Origin: an uncultured Prevotella sp. | Lineage (GTDB): Bacteria; Bacteroidota; Bacteroidia; Bacteroidales; Bacteroidaceae | Reading direction: 5' to 3' | Assembly (NCBI GenBank): GCA_900544825.1 | Contig: UQWP01000015.1 | Coordinates: forward strand, 1-52,997 | Length of the DNA: 52,997 nt | Shown here: in pieces, positions 42,184-52,500 of the stretch | Layout: the number at the start of each line of letters is the position of its first letter | Position numbering within the stretch: the stretch's first letter is position 1 | The notes under the pieces: generated by a model | The model's input: the letters and a program-made list of their open reading frames with translations, nothing else | Databases searched by the model: none | Told to the model about the DNA's origin: nothing | Position numbers and translations under genes: made by a program

Positions 42184-45100
42184 ATGGCTAAGAAAATACA
42201 GAAGAAAGGAAAACTGCAGCAGGCACTGGTCCTGTTTCATTATATCTTGCAGCTGTTTGGCTGTAAGGACTTGGAGGCTTTGTCTCGTGATCTCAAGGAT
42301 CCTGCATACGAAGGATTGAATGATGACCACGAGTCAAAACTCTATCATGAGCTTTGTCATAAGCTCTATGCTACCGGTCCTTTGTCCATAGAACAGTTGT
42401 ACTTTTACGACCTGCATATCGTGAAGTTTACTGATGAGATTAACGAGAAGCGGAGTGAACCTATTAAGTGGAAGTGCTTCCAGTATCTATCCCTCTTGTT
42501 CACGGAAATCTATCTCGACCAGTATTTCAGTAATCCGCAGGTACTTTGCGACAACCTGAATCGTTTTCTGCATGATGACTTCAATCATCGTGCAGAAACC
42601 TGGCATGAGTTGCCCGACTTTACGGTTGATGACTTGAATAAGTTGGCTTATTGGAATGCAACCGGTTCGGGCAAGACTCTGCTGATGCATGTCAACATCA
42701 AGCAAAATCAGGAGTATGCCAGAATCCATCATGCCAAGAAACTCAACCGCATCATCGTATTGACTCCAAATGAAGGATTGAGCCGTCAGCATTATGAAGA
42801 GTTGAAGGCTTCTAATATGGATGTTGCTATGTTCAGCAAGCAGGGTGTTGGTGGTTTGTTTCAAGGCAAGGCTGTAGAAATCATCGACATCAATAAATTG
42901 GCTGATAAGGATGGAGATAAAACGGTAGCAGTTGAGGCTTTCGAGGGCAACAACCTGGTATTGGTAGATGAAGGTCACAAAGGTTCCTGTGGCGATGTCT
43001 GGATGGGGTATCGTCAGAAACTGACCGAGGAAGGCTTCTCTTTTGAGTATTCCGCAACCTTTGGTCAAGCCATTTCTGCAAAAAGTAATGCCAAAGACCG
43101 GAAGGCGATGTTCGACCAATATGGTAAGGCTACACTCTTTGATTATTCCTATCGTTATTTCTATGCCGATGGATATGGCAAGGATTATCGTATCATGAAT
43201 ATGAACGATTGGAATGATGATGATCTGCTCAATATGTATCTCACGGCATATTTGTTATGTCTTTATGAGCAGACAAAAATCTATCAGAGTGATGTGCGGA
43301 TTCATAACAGGTTTCTGGTGGAGAAGCCATTGGGCATTTTTGTGGGAAGTAGCGTAAAGGCTGTGAGCAAGGAAAATAAGAATCAGGTATCGGATGTAAC
43401 TCAGATACTCTTGTTCTTGCAGGATTTTATCAGGAATCGTACAGAGTTTTCAGGTTATATCCGTCGTTTGCTCAGTTCGGAAGATGGATTGAAAACAAAG
43501 AATGGTTATTCTGTTTTTGGCAACTCTTTCCTGGCGCTTAAAGGTGGTTATCTCGTAGAAGATGACAAACAGAAGTTTGCCGAGAACATCTACGATGCTA
43601 TCTTGCAGGATCTTTTCCACTCCAATATCCATGGTGCCCAACTTCATATCGACCTTCAAAAAGGAGGTTTTGAGGAGATTGGATTGAGAGTAGGAAGTGC
43701 AAAGGATTATTTCGGCGTCATCAATGTGGGCGATGGTAAGGAATTGCTGAAACTCCTGCAGGATAAAGGATTCCTTTGTGAAACGAAAGCATTCGGAACT
43801 TCCAGCCTCTTCAACAATATCAATTCTCAAGATTCAACTGTCAACATCCTGATTGGTTCCAAGAAGTTTACCGAGGGATGGAGCAGTTGGCGAGTTTCCG
43901 TGATGGGGCTGATGAATGTGGGACGCAGCGAAGGTTCTGAGATTATTCAGCTTTTCGGTCGTGGCGTTCGTCTGAAGGGATACAGATGTTCCCTGAAGCG
44001 AAGCAAGATGCTGGATGCCTGCTATCAGGACGAGATGATTCCAAAGAATTTGTCAACTATAGAGACTCTGAATATCTTTGGCGTGCGGGCTGATTATATG
44101 GAAGCCTTCAAGGCATACTTGGAGGATGAAGGTTTGCCAACCAATGAGATTGACTATGAGAAGATTGTCATCAAAACCATTAAGTCTGTTGATTTAGACG
44201 CTCTTCATCTTTCATTGCCGAAAGTCGTAGATGGCTATAACTTCAAGAAGTCTGCCGTGGTGGAACCTGCCGAAGAAAGCCTGTTGAAAAAGGTGAATGT
44301 AAAACTGGACAAATATCCAAAGGTGGATTTGCTGAGAAGCAAGAATGTCCAAACTGCTAATGCTGCAAGTCACTATATAGGTGTTTTGGGACAGGAGCAT
44401 CTGAATTGGATAGACTGGACGGAAGTGTTCTTTGCCTTGCAAGGTATGAAGGCGGAGCGTGGTTGGTATAATCTGGAATTGCGATTGGAAGACTTGAAGT
44501 ATTTGATGGCGAATCCTTTCTGGTACGAATTGTCTATTCCTGAGGACCGTTTGAACTTTCATGATTTCGGAAAGAATGTGGAGTTGTGGCAGGATGTTAC
44601 AATCAGTCTGCTTCGAGGCTATATGGATATGGCTTATAAGAAAGCCAAGTCGAAGGAAGAGCAAAAACATCTGAAGGAGACGCCGGTTACCTATTATAAT
44701 ATAGGTATGCCTGATGAATATGAAATAGAGGTTCGTAACGACCTGTATAATGTGGTAGATCATTTGAAAATATTGCAGGCGCAGGTGGAGGCCAATGAAT
44801 TTGGTGAAGACTTAGTTCTTGATGCTCCTTATTTCAAGGCTTTGGATGTGGAGGAACATCTGTATAAGCCTTTGGTTTTCCTTGCAGAGAAAAATACCAA
44901 TGGTAATCGTCCTTATGTAGATGTTGTAACTGGTGAGCCAAAGTTAAAGGTGTCTCCAGTGGCGTTAAATTTGGGAGAACAGAACTTTGTAACTTCCTTC
45001 CGTGAATATTGTAGGGTTCATCAAGACGATGTGCTAGCTGGTAAGCAGGTTTATCTGCTTCGCAATGAGAGCAAGAGGGGATTGGGCTTCTTTGAGGCAA

Positions 45101-45432
45101 ACAACTTCTATCCTGATTTTATCTTATGGATATTGGATGGAGAGAAGCAATACATCACCTTTATCGATCCGAAAGGTATTCGCAATCTTAAAGGATTGGA
45201 GGATGATAAGATTCAACTCTTCAAGTATTTACAGACAGAAGTAGCTTCTCAGTTGGGCAACGCTCACCTGATGTTGAACAGTTTCATTATCAGCAATACG
45301 CCAATGGAGCAAGTTGAGTTTTGGTTGAAGAATCCATTTGAGAAAGGTGAATTCCAAAAGAATCATGTGCTGTTTAAGGATGATAAAGGCTATCTGGAAA
45401 CTATGGTTGATATGATTTTGCAGTATATATAG
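42184..45432 (+). CDS. Type III restriction Res-like helicase-nuclease
   Basis: The 1082-residue protein has Walker A in YWNATGSGKTLLMHV (about 156-170), a DEGH box in LVLVDEGHKG (262-265), and helicase motifs V-VI in TEGWSSWRVSVMGL and IIQLFGRGVRLKG. Near the C-terminus a PD-(D/E)xK nuclease signature is seen: FYPDFILWILDG with PD at 977-978 and FIDPKGIRN with D995 and K997. This is the plan of type III restriction subunits. With the Mod-like gene and the SNF2-type helicase it forms a three-gene cassette; a helicase as an extra third component is not part of classical type III systems. Confidence 0.9.
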   Translation: MAKKIQKKGKLQQALVLFHYILQLFGCKDLEALSRDLKDPAYEGLNDDHESKLYHELCHKLYATGPLSIEQLYFYDLHIVKFTDEINEKRSEPIKWKCFQYLSLLFTEIYLDQYFSNPQVLCDNLNRFLHDDFNHRAETWHELPDFTVDDLNKLAYWNATGSGKTLLMHVNIKQNQEYARIHHAKKLNRIIVLTPNEGLSRQHYEELKASNMDVAMFSKQGVGGLFQGKAVEIIDINKLADKDGDKTVAVEAFEGNNLVLVDEGHKGSCGDVWMGYRQKLTEEGFSFEYSATFGQAISAKSNAKDRKAMFDQYGKATLFDYSYRYFYADGYGKDYRIMNMNDWNDDDLLNMYLTAYLLCLYEQTKIYQSDVRIHNRFLVEKPLGIFVGSSVKAVSKENKNQVSDVTQILLFLQDFIRNRTEFSGYIRRLLSSEDGLKTKNGYSVFGNSFLALKGGYLVEDDKQKFAENIYDAILQDLFHSNIHGAQLHIDLQKGGFEEIGLRVGSAKDYFGVINVGDGKELLKLLQDKGFLCETKAFGTSSLFNNINSQDSTVNILIGSKKFTEGWSSWRVSVMGLMNVGRSEGSEIIQLFGRGVRLKGYRCSLKRSKMLDACYQDEMIPKNLSTIETLNIFGVRADYMEAFKAYLEDEGLPTNEIDYEKIVIKTIKSVDLDALHLSLPKVVDGYNFKKSAVVEPAEESLLKKVNVKLDKYPKVDLLRSKNVQTANAASHYIGVLGQEHLNWIDWTEVFFALQGMKAERGWYNLELRLEDLKYLMANPFWYELSIPEDRLNFHDFGKNVELWQDVTISLLRGYMDMAYKKAKSKEEQKHLKETPVTYYNIGMPDEYEIEVRNDLYNVVDHLKILQAQVEANEFGEDLVLDAPYFKALDVEEHLYKPLVFLAEKNTNGNRPYVDVVTGEPKLKVSPVALNLGEQNFVTSFREYCRVHQDDVLAGKQVYLLRNESKRGLGFFEANNFYPDFILWILDGEKQYITFIDPKGIRNLKGLEDDKIQLFKYLQTEVASQLGNAHLMLNSFIISNTPMEQVEFWLKNPFEKGEFQKNHVLFKDDKGYLETMVDMILQYI

Positions 45433-45507
45433 AAAAAAGTTTTTTTTCTATTTTAATGCCACATCTGCCACGCTGTGTGTAAGTGGTTGATACAGATAGA
45501 ATAATGG

Positions 45508-45546
45508 GTGGCAATAAGGTGCTTTTTTATAGCCACCTATTGCCAC
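45508..45546. terminator. Hairpin downstream of the R-M-like cassette
   Basis: GTGGCAATA (45508-45516) pairs with TATTGCCAC (45538-45546), continued by GGTG/CACC past a bulged A. The loop contains a T-run. Two earlier TGCCAC copies (near 45461-45475) could compete for GTGGCA. I have the impression that similar TGCCAC-rich leaders occur before VirE-type mobile genes in this group, so it may be a mobile-element remnant. Confidence 0.5.
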
Positions 45547-45646
45547 ACCGATACGTTCTTTATACTATGCCCAAGGCTGAAGGAAAGTCAACCGAAACGC
45601 TGCCCATTTGCGCCCGAAACGTTGGGTGCTTTTGACCAGAAGTTTC

Positions 45647-45800
45647 GGGCACTTGTCTTCGTTGTAAGGGGCACGTATCCTCGTTGTATGGAGGACATGT
45701 CCTCGATGTATCGGGCAAGTACTTACGATATATTACGCAAGCACTTACGATATATTACGCAAGCACTTACGATATATGATGCAAGCACTTACGATATTTA
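45647..45800. repeat. Seven-unit 22-bp tandem repeat
   Basis: Seven contiguous 22-bp units start at 45647. The first three are divergent (GGGCACTTGTCTTCGTTG type, the third containing the palindrome GAGGACATGTCCTC); the last four are nearly identical (GCAAGCACTTACGATAT). The final unit overlaps the stop codon of the SGNH hydrolase gene. There are no spacers, so it is not a CRISPR array. Confidence 0.85.
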
Positions 45801-46664
45801 GAAGACGCAAGGCAATGCAGAGAGCTGCTGCATGATGGTCTTTGCCATACGGGAATGGCCGGCATCGTTTGGATGAAGACGATCGGTGTCTGGCTTGTTG
45901 AACATCTGGGCACCAGCATCATAAAGAGGGAAGAGACCTGAATGGGAGTTGAGGTCGATGACCGGAACCGCCCATACATTGCCCACTTCCTTAATTGCCT
46001 TAACGTATTCATCGAAGAAGATGCCACGAACGTTCTCGTACATCTCATCAGGCTGGATGTTCTTGTCACCGCTGGCGAAGAGCGCACGATGCACAGGTGT
46101 CATCACCACAATCTGCTTGGTAGGGTACATCTGCTTCAACTTCGACATGGCGATGTTAATACGACCTTTCAAGGTGTTCTTGTCCATGCTGAAGTGGCGA
46201 TGGCGACGCTGAACCATTTCGCTTGGCTTGTGGCGGGCTACCCTCACGCTGTCGAAAGTCTCCGTGTACCATTCACCGATAGGCACACCATTGTTGTAAT
46301 CGTTGGTACCCATAAAGATGAGGATGGCATCGAAATCATCGCCATGCTCCTTCTGGAGCTGATCTGCCTGACGGGGAATGTCGTTCCACTGTCTGCCGCT
46401 CACACCATAAACGTATGGGGTGATGCCGAGCCAATCCTGCAGGAATCCCCAGTATTTCACTTTTGAAGCCTTGATGTTCGGATCTGTGATGGAGTCACCG
46501 AAGTAAGCCACCTTCTTGCCTTTCCAGGGATGATGAAGGTTCTTGAAAGCCTTTTCCTTTTCGGCGATTTCTTTCTTGCTCATCGCCTTTTGGGCGAATG
46601 CTGGCTGGGTTGGCATCGCCAAACTGAGGGCAAGTACCAGAGTAATCATTGTTTGTTTCTTCAT
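45798..46664 (-). CDS. Secreted SGNH/GDSL hydrolase
   Basis: The 288-residue protein starts MKKQTMITLVLALSLAMPTQPAFAQ, a signal peptide. The SGNH blocks are VAYFGDSITD (Ser nucleophile, block I), ILIFMGTNDYNNG (Asn, block III) and DTDRLHPNDAGH (Asp and His, block V). Such enzymes hydrolyse esters, for example acetyl groups on polysaccharides; the substrate is not known here. It has its own promoter and its 3' end overlaps the tandem repeat. Confidence 0.88.
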   Translation of the reverse strand: MKKQTMITLVLALSLAMPTQPAFAQKAMSKKEIAEKEKAFKNLHHPWKGKKVAYFGDSITDPNIKASKVKYWGFLQDWLGITPYVYGVSGRQWNDIPRQADQLQKEHGDDFDAILIFMGTNDYNNGVPIGEWYTETFDSVRVARHKPSEMVQRRHRHFSMDKNTLKGRINIAMSKLKQMYPTKQIVVMTPVHRALFASGDKNIQPDEMYENVRGIFFDEYVKAIKEVGNVWAVPVIDLNSHSGLFPLYDAGAQMFNKPDTDRLHPNDAGHSRMAKTIMQQLSALPCVF

Positions 46665-46695
46665 TGCTAGTTTGTTTTTAATCTCTTTCTAGGCG

Positions 46696-46703
46696 CAAAG
46701 GTA
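46696..46703 (-). promoter_or_regulatory. -7 box for the SGNH hydrolase gene
   Basis: TACCTTTG on the minus strand, 31 nt upstream of the start codon. Confidence 0.6.
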
Positions 46704-46767
46704 CGGCAAAAATCTCATACTAAGCTATATTTTTTGTTCAAATATCGTTCTTTTTCTGCTTTTTTCG

Positions 46768-46775
46768 TAATTTTG
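46768..46775 (+). promoter_or_regulatory. -7 box for the frameshifted MFS gene
   Basis: TAATTTTG, 47 nt upstream of the ATG at 46823, divergent from the SGNH hydrolase promoter. Confidence 0.6.
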
Positions 46776-46822
46776 CACCCGCAAATATAAAATTGGTATT
46801 ATTAAATAAGGTATTAAGAGGG

Positions 46823-47997
46823 ATGACTGTTAGTTTGAACCATTTAGGAGATTTAGCCCGCAAGCGAGTGGCTGTGGCGGCTTATTATTTTGTACCGGGA
46901 GTGGTGTTTGCCAGTTGGGCAAGCCGTATTCCGGATGTTAAACAGATGTTGCATCTGAGCAACGGCCAGTTGGGAAGGTGCTTTTTGCCATTCCTATCGG
47001 TCAGCTTCTGATGATGGCTTTTTCGGGCGTTCTGGTGAGTAAGTTTGGCAGCAGGAAGATGATTCTGCTTGCTGAGGTGCTCTATGCCTTTGTATTGTTC
47101 TGCATAGGTAGCAGCAGTACGGTGTTCCAGCTGATTCTTTCTCTTGTCGCTTTCGGAATGATGGCGAATCTGATGAACATCGCCACCAACACCCAGGCTT
47201 GCCTGGTGGAAAAGATGTATGGGCGCAACATCATGTCGTCGTTTCATGGCTTGTGGAGTTTGGGCGGATTTGCGGGTGGTATCATCGGAGCCGTCTTTGC
47301 CAATACCCTGCTTCCGATAGAGGTTCACTTTGGAGCCATCCTGGCGATGAGCCTTCTTATCATCGCCATCGGATTCAGATATCTGGTAGATGATGCTACG
47401 GCAAAGGCGGAAGAGGAGGATGTTCCGAAGTTCTCTTTCAAGACCATCGACCCGATTCTGTTCCTCCTGGGATTGATGGGATTTGCCGGCATGTTCTGTG
47501 AAGGTACTGTTTATGATTGGTCTGGTGTGTATTTCTCATCTGTAGTAAAACCCGATGAGGCTTTTATCCGTGCGGGCTATGTAGCTGGCATGGGAGCGAT
47601 GACTCTGGGTAGATTCCTTGCCGATGGTTTTGTTACGAAATACGGCCCAGCCAGAGTCTTGAAGGTTTGTGGAGGTTTGATATTGGGTGGTTTGTGGCTG
47701 GCTGCCGCCTTGCCTTATCTGATTCCTGCCACCTTGGGCTTCCTGCTGGTAGGTTTCGGCATCTCTTCATCGGTGCCTATCTGTTACAGCATCGCCGGAA
47801 AACTCGGAACCATCAAGGCGAGCATCGCCATCACCATTGTTTCGAGCATCAGCTTCTTCGGTTTCCTGGTAGGTCCCCCGGTTATCGGATGGCTTGCTGA
47901 GGCCACCGGTCTCCGCATTGCCATCAGCATCGCCGCCTGCCTGGGCTTGATGATCGCGTTTGTGGCAGCAAAAGTATCCCATAGGCTTTCAGAATAA
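46823..47997 (+). pseudogene. MFS transporter disrupted by a one-base frameshift
   Basis: The first frame from the ATG at 46823 encodes MTVSLNHLGDLARKRVAVAA and continues to SNGQLGRCF, then stops at 47011. The rest continues in another frame from about 46978 with VLFAIPIGQLLMMAFSGVLV to the end (NGQLG-x-VLFAIPIG in related proteins). Loss of one base in GGGAAGGTGC (near 46973-46982) explains the shift; restoring it would give about 391 residues with 12 membrane segments. The fold resembles YbjJ/FucP-like major facilitators. It could be a real inactivation, a phase-variable state or an assembly error. An in-frame TTG at 46793 is not the likely start. Confidence 0.85.
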
Positions 47998-48008
47998 AGT
48001 AAAAAAGT

Positions 48009-48046
48009 ATCCCATAGACTTAAAAAGTGAAGTCTATGGGATTTTT
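48009..48046 (+). terminator. Terminator after the frameshifted MFS gene
   Basis: ATCCCATAGACTT (48009-48021) pairs perfectly with AAGTCTATGGGAT (48030-48042), followed by TTTTT. Confidence 0.9.
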
Positions 48047-48104
48047 CGTAAGATTCTCCATTATTTTCCGATTTTATTCTATTCCGTCTTTCCGATAAAA
48101 GCTA

Positions 48105-48112
48105 TACCTTTG
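48105..48112 (+). promoter_or_regulatory. -7 box of the sugar-porter operon
   Basis: TACCTTTG, 36 nt upstream of the start codon at 48149. Confidence 0.65.
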
Positions 48113-48148
48113 CACCCGGAAAAAACAAATAACAAATAAACAACTGAC

Positions 48149-49537
48149 ATGGAAAAAATAAACAAAAGATTTGTGTATTTCATCTGTCTGGTATCGGCGA
48201 TGGGTGGATTGCTGTTCGGTTACGATTGGGTGGTGATTGGCGGTGCCAAACCCTTCTACGAACTGTATTATCAGATAGCCGATAACCCTTCAGACCAAGG
48301 TTTGGCGATGACTATCGCCTTGATAGGCTGTCTGATAGGAGCGATGCTCTGCGGTTCGCTTGCCGACCGTATCGGAAGAAAGAAACTCCTGGTTGTTGCT
48401 GCCCTGATTTTTTTCTTCTCGGCGATAGCAACGGGAATGGCTGATACCTTCAGCTACTTTCTGGTAGCCCGTTTCTTCGGAGGCATCGGCATCGGAGTGG
48501 CTTCAGGACTTTCACCTATGTATATTGCAGAGGTGGCACCTACCTCCATCAGAGGAAAACTGGTTTCTTTGAACCAATTGACCATCGTGCTTGGTATTCT
48601 GGCGGCACAGATAACCAACTGGCTGATAGCAGAACCTATCCCGTCTTCTTTCTCCTCGGCAGATATTGCTGCATCCTGGAATGGACAGATGGGCTGGCTA
48701 TGGATGTTTTGGGCGGCAGCCTTTCCTGCGGCTGTATTCTGTGTGATGGCTTGCTTCATCCCGGAAAGTCCCCGTTGGCTGGCTATGAAAAATAGAGACA
48801 AGAAAGCTTTTGTTACATTGAATAAGATAGGTGGAAACAGCTATGCGCAGGCAGAATTGCAGGCCGTGCGAGAGGCTAACGAAAAGGACTCCTCGCAGGC
48901 AGGATTGAAGACTTTGTTCAGCCAGCCTTATCGCAAGGTGCTCCTGCTAGGTGTGGTGGTTGCCTTCTTCCAGCAATGGTGTGGAACGAATGTTATCTTC
49001 AATTATGCGCAGGAGATATTCCAGTCGGCAGGTTATGCCATCGGCGATGTGCTTTTCAATATCGTGGTAACGGGAATAGCCAATGTTATCTTTACATTTG
49101 TGGCCATCTTCACGGTTGATAAATGGGGAAGAAAGGCTTTGATGAAACTGGGTGCCGGCGGACTTTGCGGCATTTATCTCATTCTGGGCATCTGTTATTT
49201 CTTCCAGATTACGGGATGGTTTATGATTGTGCTGGTGGTGGCAGCCATTGCCTGCTATGCGATGACTTTGGGACCTGTTACCTGGGTGCTTCTGGCAGAA
49301 ATCTTCCCTAACAGGGTGCGCGCCGTAGCGGTAGCTACCAGTACCTTTGCCCTTTGGGTGGGAAGTTCTACGCTTACCTATACGTTCCCTTTGCTCAATG
49401 TGGCATTGGGCAGTTATGGTATCTTCTGGATTTATAGTGCAGTATGTCTGGGTGGTTTCCTCTTCATCTCTTTACTGTTACCTGAGACCAAAGGCAAATC
49501 GCTCGAAGAATTGGAAAAAGAATTAATAAAACATTAA
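48149..49537 (+). CDS. Sugar-porter family MFS transporter
   Basis: The 462-residue protein has about 12 membrane segments and the sugar-porter signatures GGLLFGYDWVVIGGAKPFYE, GSLADRIGRKKLLV, FFGGIGIGVASGLSPMYIAE, IPESPRWL, DKWGRKALM and PETKGKSLEELE. These mark a XylE-like proton-coupled hexose or pentose symporter. The downstream DUF5107 gene starts 6 nt later, so both belong to one operon concerned with uptake and use of a sugar or glycan fragment. The exact sugar cannot be read from the sequence. Confidence 0.93.
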   Translation: MEKINKRFVYFICLVSAMGGLLFGYDWVVIGGAKPFYELYYQIADNPSDQGLAMTIALIGCLIGAMLCGSLADRIGRKKLLVVAALIFFFSAIATGMADTFSYFLVARFFGGIGIGVASGLSPMYIAEVAPTSIRGKLVSLNQLTIVLGILAAQITNWLIAEPIPSSFSSADIAASWNGQMGWLWMFWAAAFPAAVFCVMACFIPESPRWLAMKNRDKKAFVTLNKIGGNSYAQAELQAVREANEKDSSQAGLKTLFSQPYRKVLLLGVVVAFFQQWCGTNVIFNYAQEIFQSAGYAIGDVLFNIVVTGIANVIFTFVAIFTVDKWGRKALMKLGAGGLCGIYLILGICYFFQITGWFMIVLVVAAIACYAMTLGPVTWVLLAEIFPNRVRAVAVATSTFALWVGSSTLTYTFPLLNVALGSYGIFWIYSAVCLGGFLFISLLLPETKGKSLEELEKELIKH

Positions 49538-49543
49538 ATAATT

Positions 49544-52500
49544 ATGGTAAAAGCTTGGAGAGAAACAGTGGTGATTCCAACCTATGAGGTGGGAACCCCA
49601 GAGAAGAATCCTATTTTCTTGGAAAAACGAGTTTATCAGGGTTCGAGTGGAGTGGTTTATCCTTATCCTGTCATCGAGAGTATCAGCGATGAAAAGGTGG
49701 ATAAGGAGTGGCACGCCATCTGGATTGAGAATGAATACATCAAGGTGATGATTCTGCCGGAATTGGGCGGTCGTGTGCAGATGGCATACGATAAGATCAA
49801 GAAGCGTCATTTTGTATATTATAATCATGTCATCAAACCGGCATTGGTGGGTTTGACGGGTCCGTGGATCAGCGGTGGTATCGAGTTCAACTGGCCTCAG
49901 CACCATCGTCCAAGTACTTATCTGCCAGTGGATAGTACCATCGAGGAGAATGAGGATGGTTCAGTTACCGTGTGGGTGAGCGAAACAGAAAAGATGTTCC
50001 ACCAGAAGGGTATGGCGGGCTTTACCCTGCGTCCTGGCAAGGCTTACCTGGAAATCAAGGGTCAGCTCTACAACTGCACCAACGTGCCTCAGACTTTCCT
50101 CTGGTGGGCGAATCCTGCCGTGGCTGTGAACGATTATTACCAGAGTGTATTCCCACCTGATATCAATGCCGTGTTCGATCATGGCAAGCGTGCCGTGAGC
50201 AGTTTCCCTATCGCCACGGGCACCTATTACAAGATGGACTATTCGGCAGGTGTTGATATCTCTAACTATAAGAATATCAAGGTGCCTACATCTTATATGG
50301 GTGTCAACTCAATGTATGATTTCGAGGGCGGTTATGAGAATGATACCCAGGCTGGTATGCTGCATGTAGCCAATCATCACGTATCTCCGGGTAAGAAGCA
50401 GTGGACCTGGGGTAATGGTGATTTCGGACAGGCCTGGGACCGCAACCTTACCGATGAGGATGGACCGTATATCGAGTTGATGGCAGGTGTATTCACTGAA
50501 AATCAGCCTGATTTCACCTGGTTGATGCCATACGAGGAGAAGCGCTTCACCCAGTATTTCATGCCTTATAGAGAGTTGGGCGTGGTGAAGGATGCTACCA
50601 AGGACCTGATTATGAACATTGACTTTGTGGATGATCAGGGAAATGTGACCCAGGAAAACACTTCCGGAAAGGTGAACTTCAAGGTGTTTGCTACTTCCAA
50701 GCAGGAGGTGAGGGTGTGTCTTGATAATAATGATGGGGAATGCTATAATAAAGTGGTGACTCTTAGTCCGGAAAATGTTCTGGATGAGACGGTAGAGGTA
50801 GGAGACTGCGCATGGTATGATTTGGCTTTCACTATCAAGTCTCTGGATGGTAAGAACCTGATGATTTGGACCCATGAGGATGATGAAATCCGTCCGATTC
50901 CAGACCCAGCTGAGGCTGCCTTGCTTCCTGAGCAGATCAAGACCAACGACCAACTCTATCTGACGGGTCTTCACTTGGAGCAGTATCGTCATGCCACCTA
51001 TAATCCGGTGGATTATTACGAGGAGGCACTCCGCCGTGATCCTATGGATTACCGATGCAACAATGCCCTGGGTTTATGGTATATTCGCAAGTGCCGTTTC
51101 GATAAGGCAGAGAAGTATCTGCGTCGTGCCGTGAAGGTATTGATGAAGCGTAATCCTAATCCATACGATGGTGAACCTATCTACAACCTCGGTCTTGTCT
51201 TGAAATATCAGGGTAATTTCTGGGAGGCATACGATATGTTCTACAAGTCAACCTGGAATGGTGCATGGCAGGATGCCGGCTTCTTTGAGTGTGCTCAGAT
51301 TTCCGTGATGCTGCATCGCATGGATGATGCAAGAGAAGAAATCGAGAACTGTCTGATTCGCAATACCCATAATCACAAGGCTCGTGCCTTGAAGGCTGCT
51401 ATTCTCAGATTGACTGATAAGAAGGATGAAGCTATCGCCTGGTGCGAGGAGTCTTTGAAGATAGACCAGTTTAACTATGGTTGTCTCTTCGAACTCTTCC
51501 TCTCTACAGATAATAAGAAATATCTTGATAAGATGGTAGAGATGATGCATGGTATGCCGAACAACTATGATGAGTTGGCGCTCGATTATGCAGGTGCCGG
51601 TCTTTTTGGTGAAGCTCTGAAGGTTTTGCAGGCAGCCATTGATAATAAGGCTATTACTCCGATGACTTATTATTATCTGGGTTGGGTACTTCGTAAGAAG
51701 GATACGGATGATTGGGAGATTGCTAAATCTGCTTATGAACAGGCATCGAAATATCCATCAGACTACTGCTTCCCTAACCGTCCTGAGGCCGTTCTGGCAT
51801 TGAAAGATGCCATTAATGTTAACGATAAGGATGCCAAGGCCCCTTATTATCTGGGATGTCTCTATTACGACAAGCGCCAGTATGATGTGGCGATGGAGGT
51901 ATGGAGAGAGTCGGCAGAAATTGATCCTAAGTTCCCTACCGTATGGCGTAATCTCGCACTCGGATTGTTCAACAAGGAGCAGAAGGGCGAAGAGGCAGTG
52001 AAGTATATGGAGAAGGCCTTCCAGCTTGATACCGCCGATGCACGTATCCTGATGGAGCTGGATCAGTTGTACAAGCGTCTGGGCTACGAGCATGCGATGC
52101 GCCTGAAACATCTTCAGCAATATCCGGAGTTGATAGCCAAGCGTGATGACCTGCTCTTGGAAGAAATTACGCTTCTGAATCAGATGGGTAACTATGCTGA
52201 GGCGATGAAGAAGTTGGATGCCCATCAGTTCCATCCATGGGAAGGTGGCGAAGGCAAAGTAAGCGGACAGTATCAGCTCTCTCGTTTGGAACTTGCCAAG
52301 AAGGCTTTGGCAGCTAAGGATTATGACAAGGCTATCCAGCTACTTGAGGCATGTCTGGTTTATCCTCATCATCTTGGTGAAGGCAAGCTCTATGGTGCAC
52401 AGGAGAATGATTTCTATTATTTCCTGGGTTGCGCATACGCAGCAAAGGGCATGGCTGATAAGGCTAACGAATGTTGGGAAGAGGCAACCAAGGGACCTCA

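Noticed and set aside
36273..45432. DISARM, BREX or type I restriction system
   Set aside because: No DrmA, DrmB, DrmC, PglZ, BrxC or HsdS-like protein is present; the methyltransferase and nuclease are of the Mod/Res kind.
45647..45800. CRISPR array
   Set aside because: The 22-bp units are contiguous with no spacers, and no cas gene is in the window.
45508..45801. 97-codon plus-strand open frame in the region after the cassette
   Set aside because: It consists largely of the 22-bp tandem repeat and low-complexity sequence and overlaps the SGNH hydrolase end.
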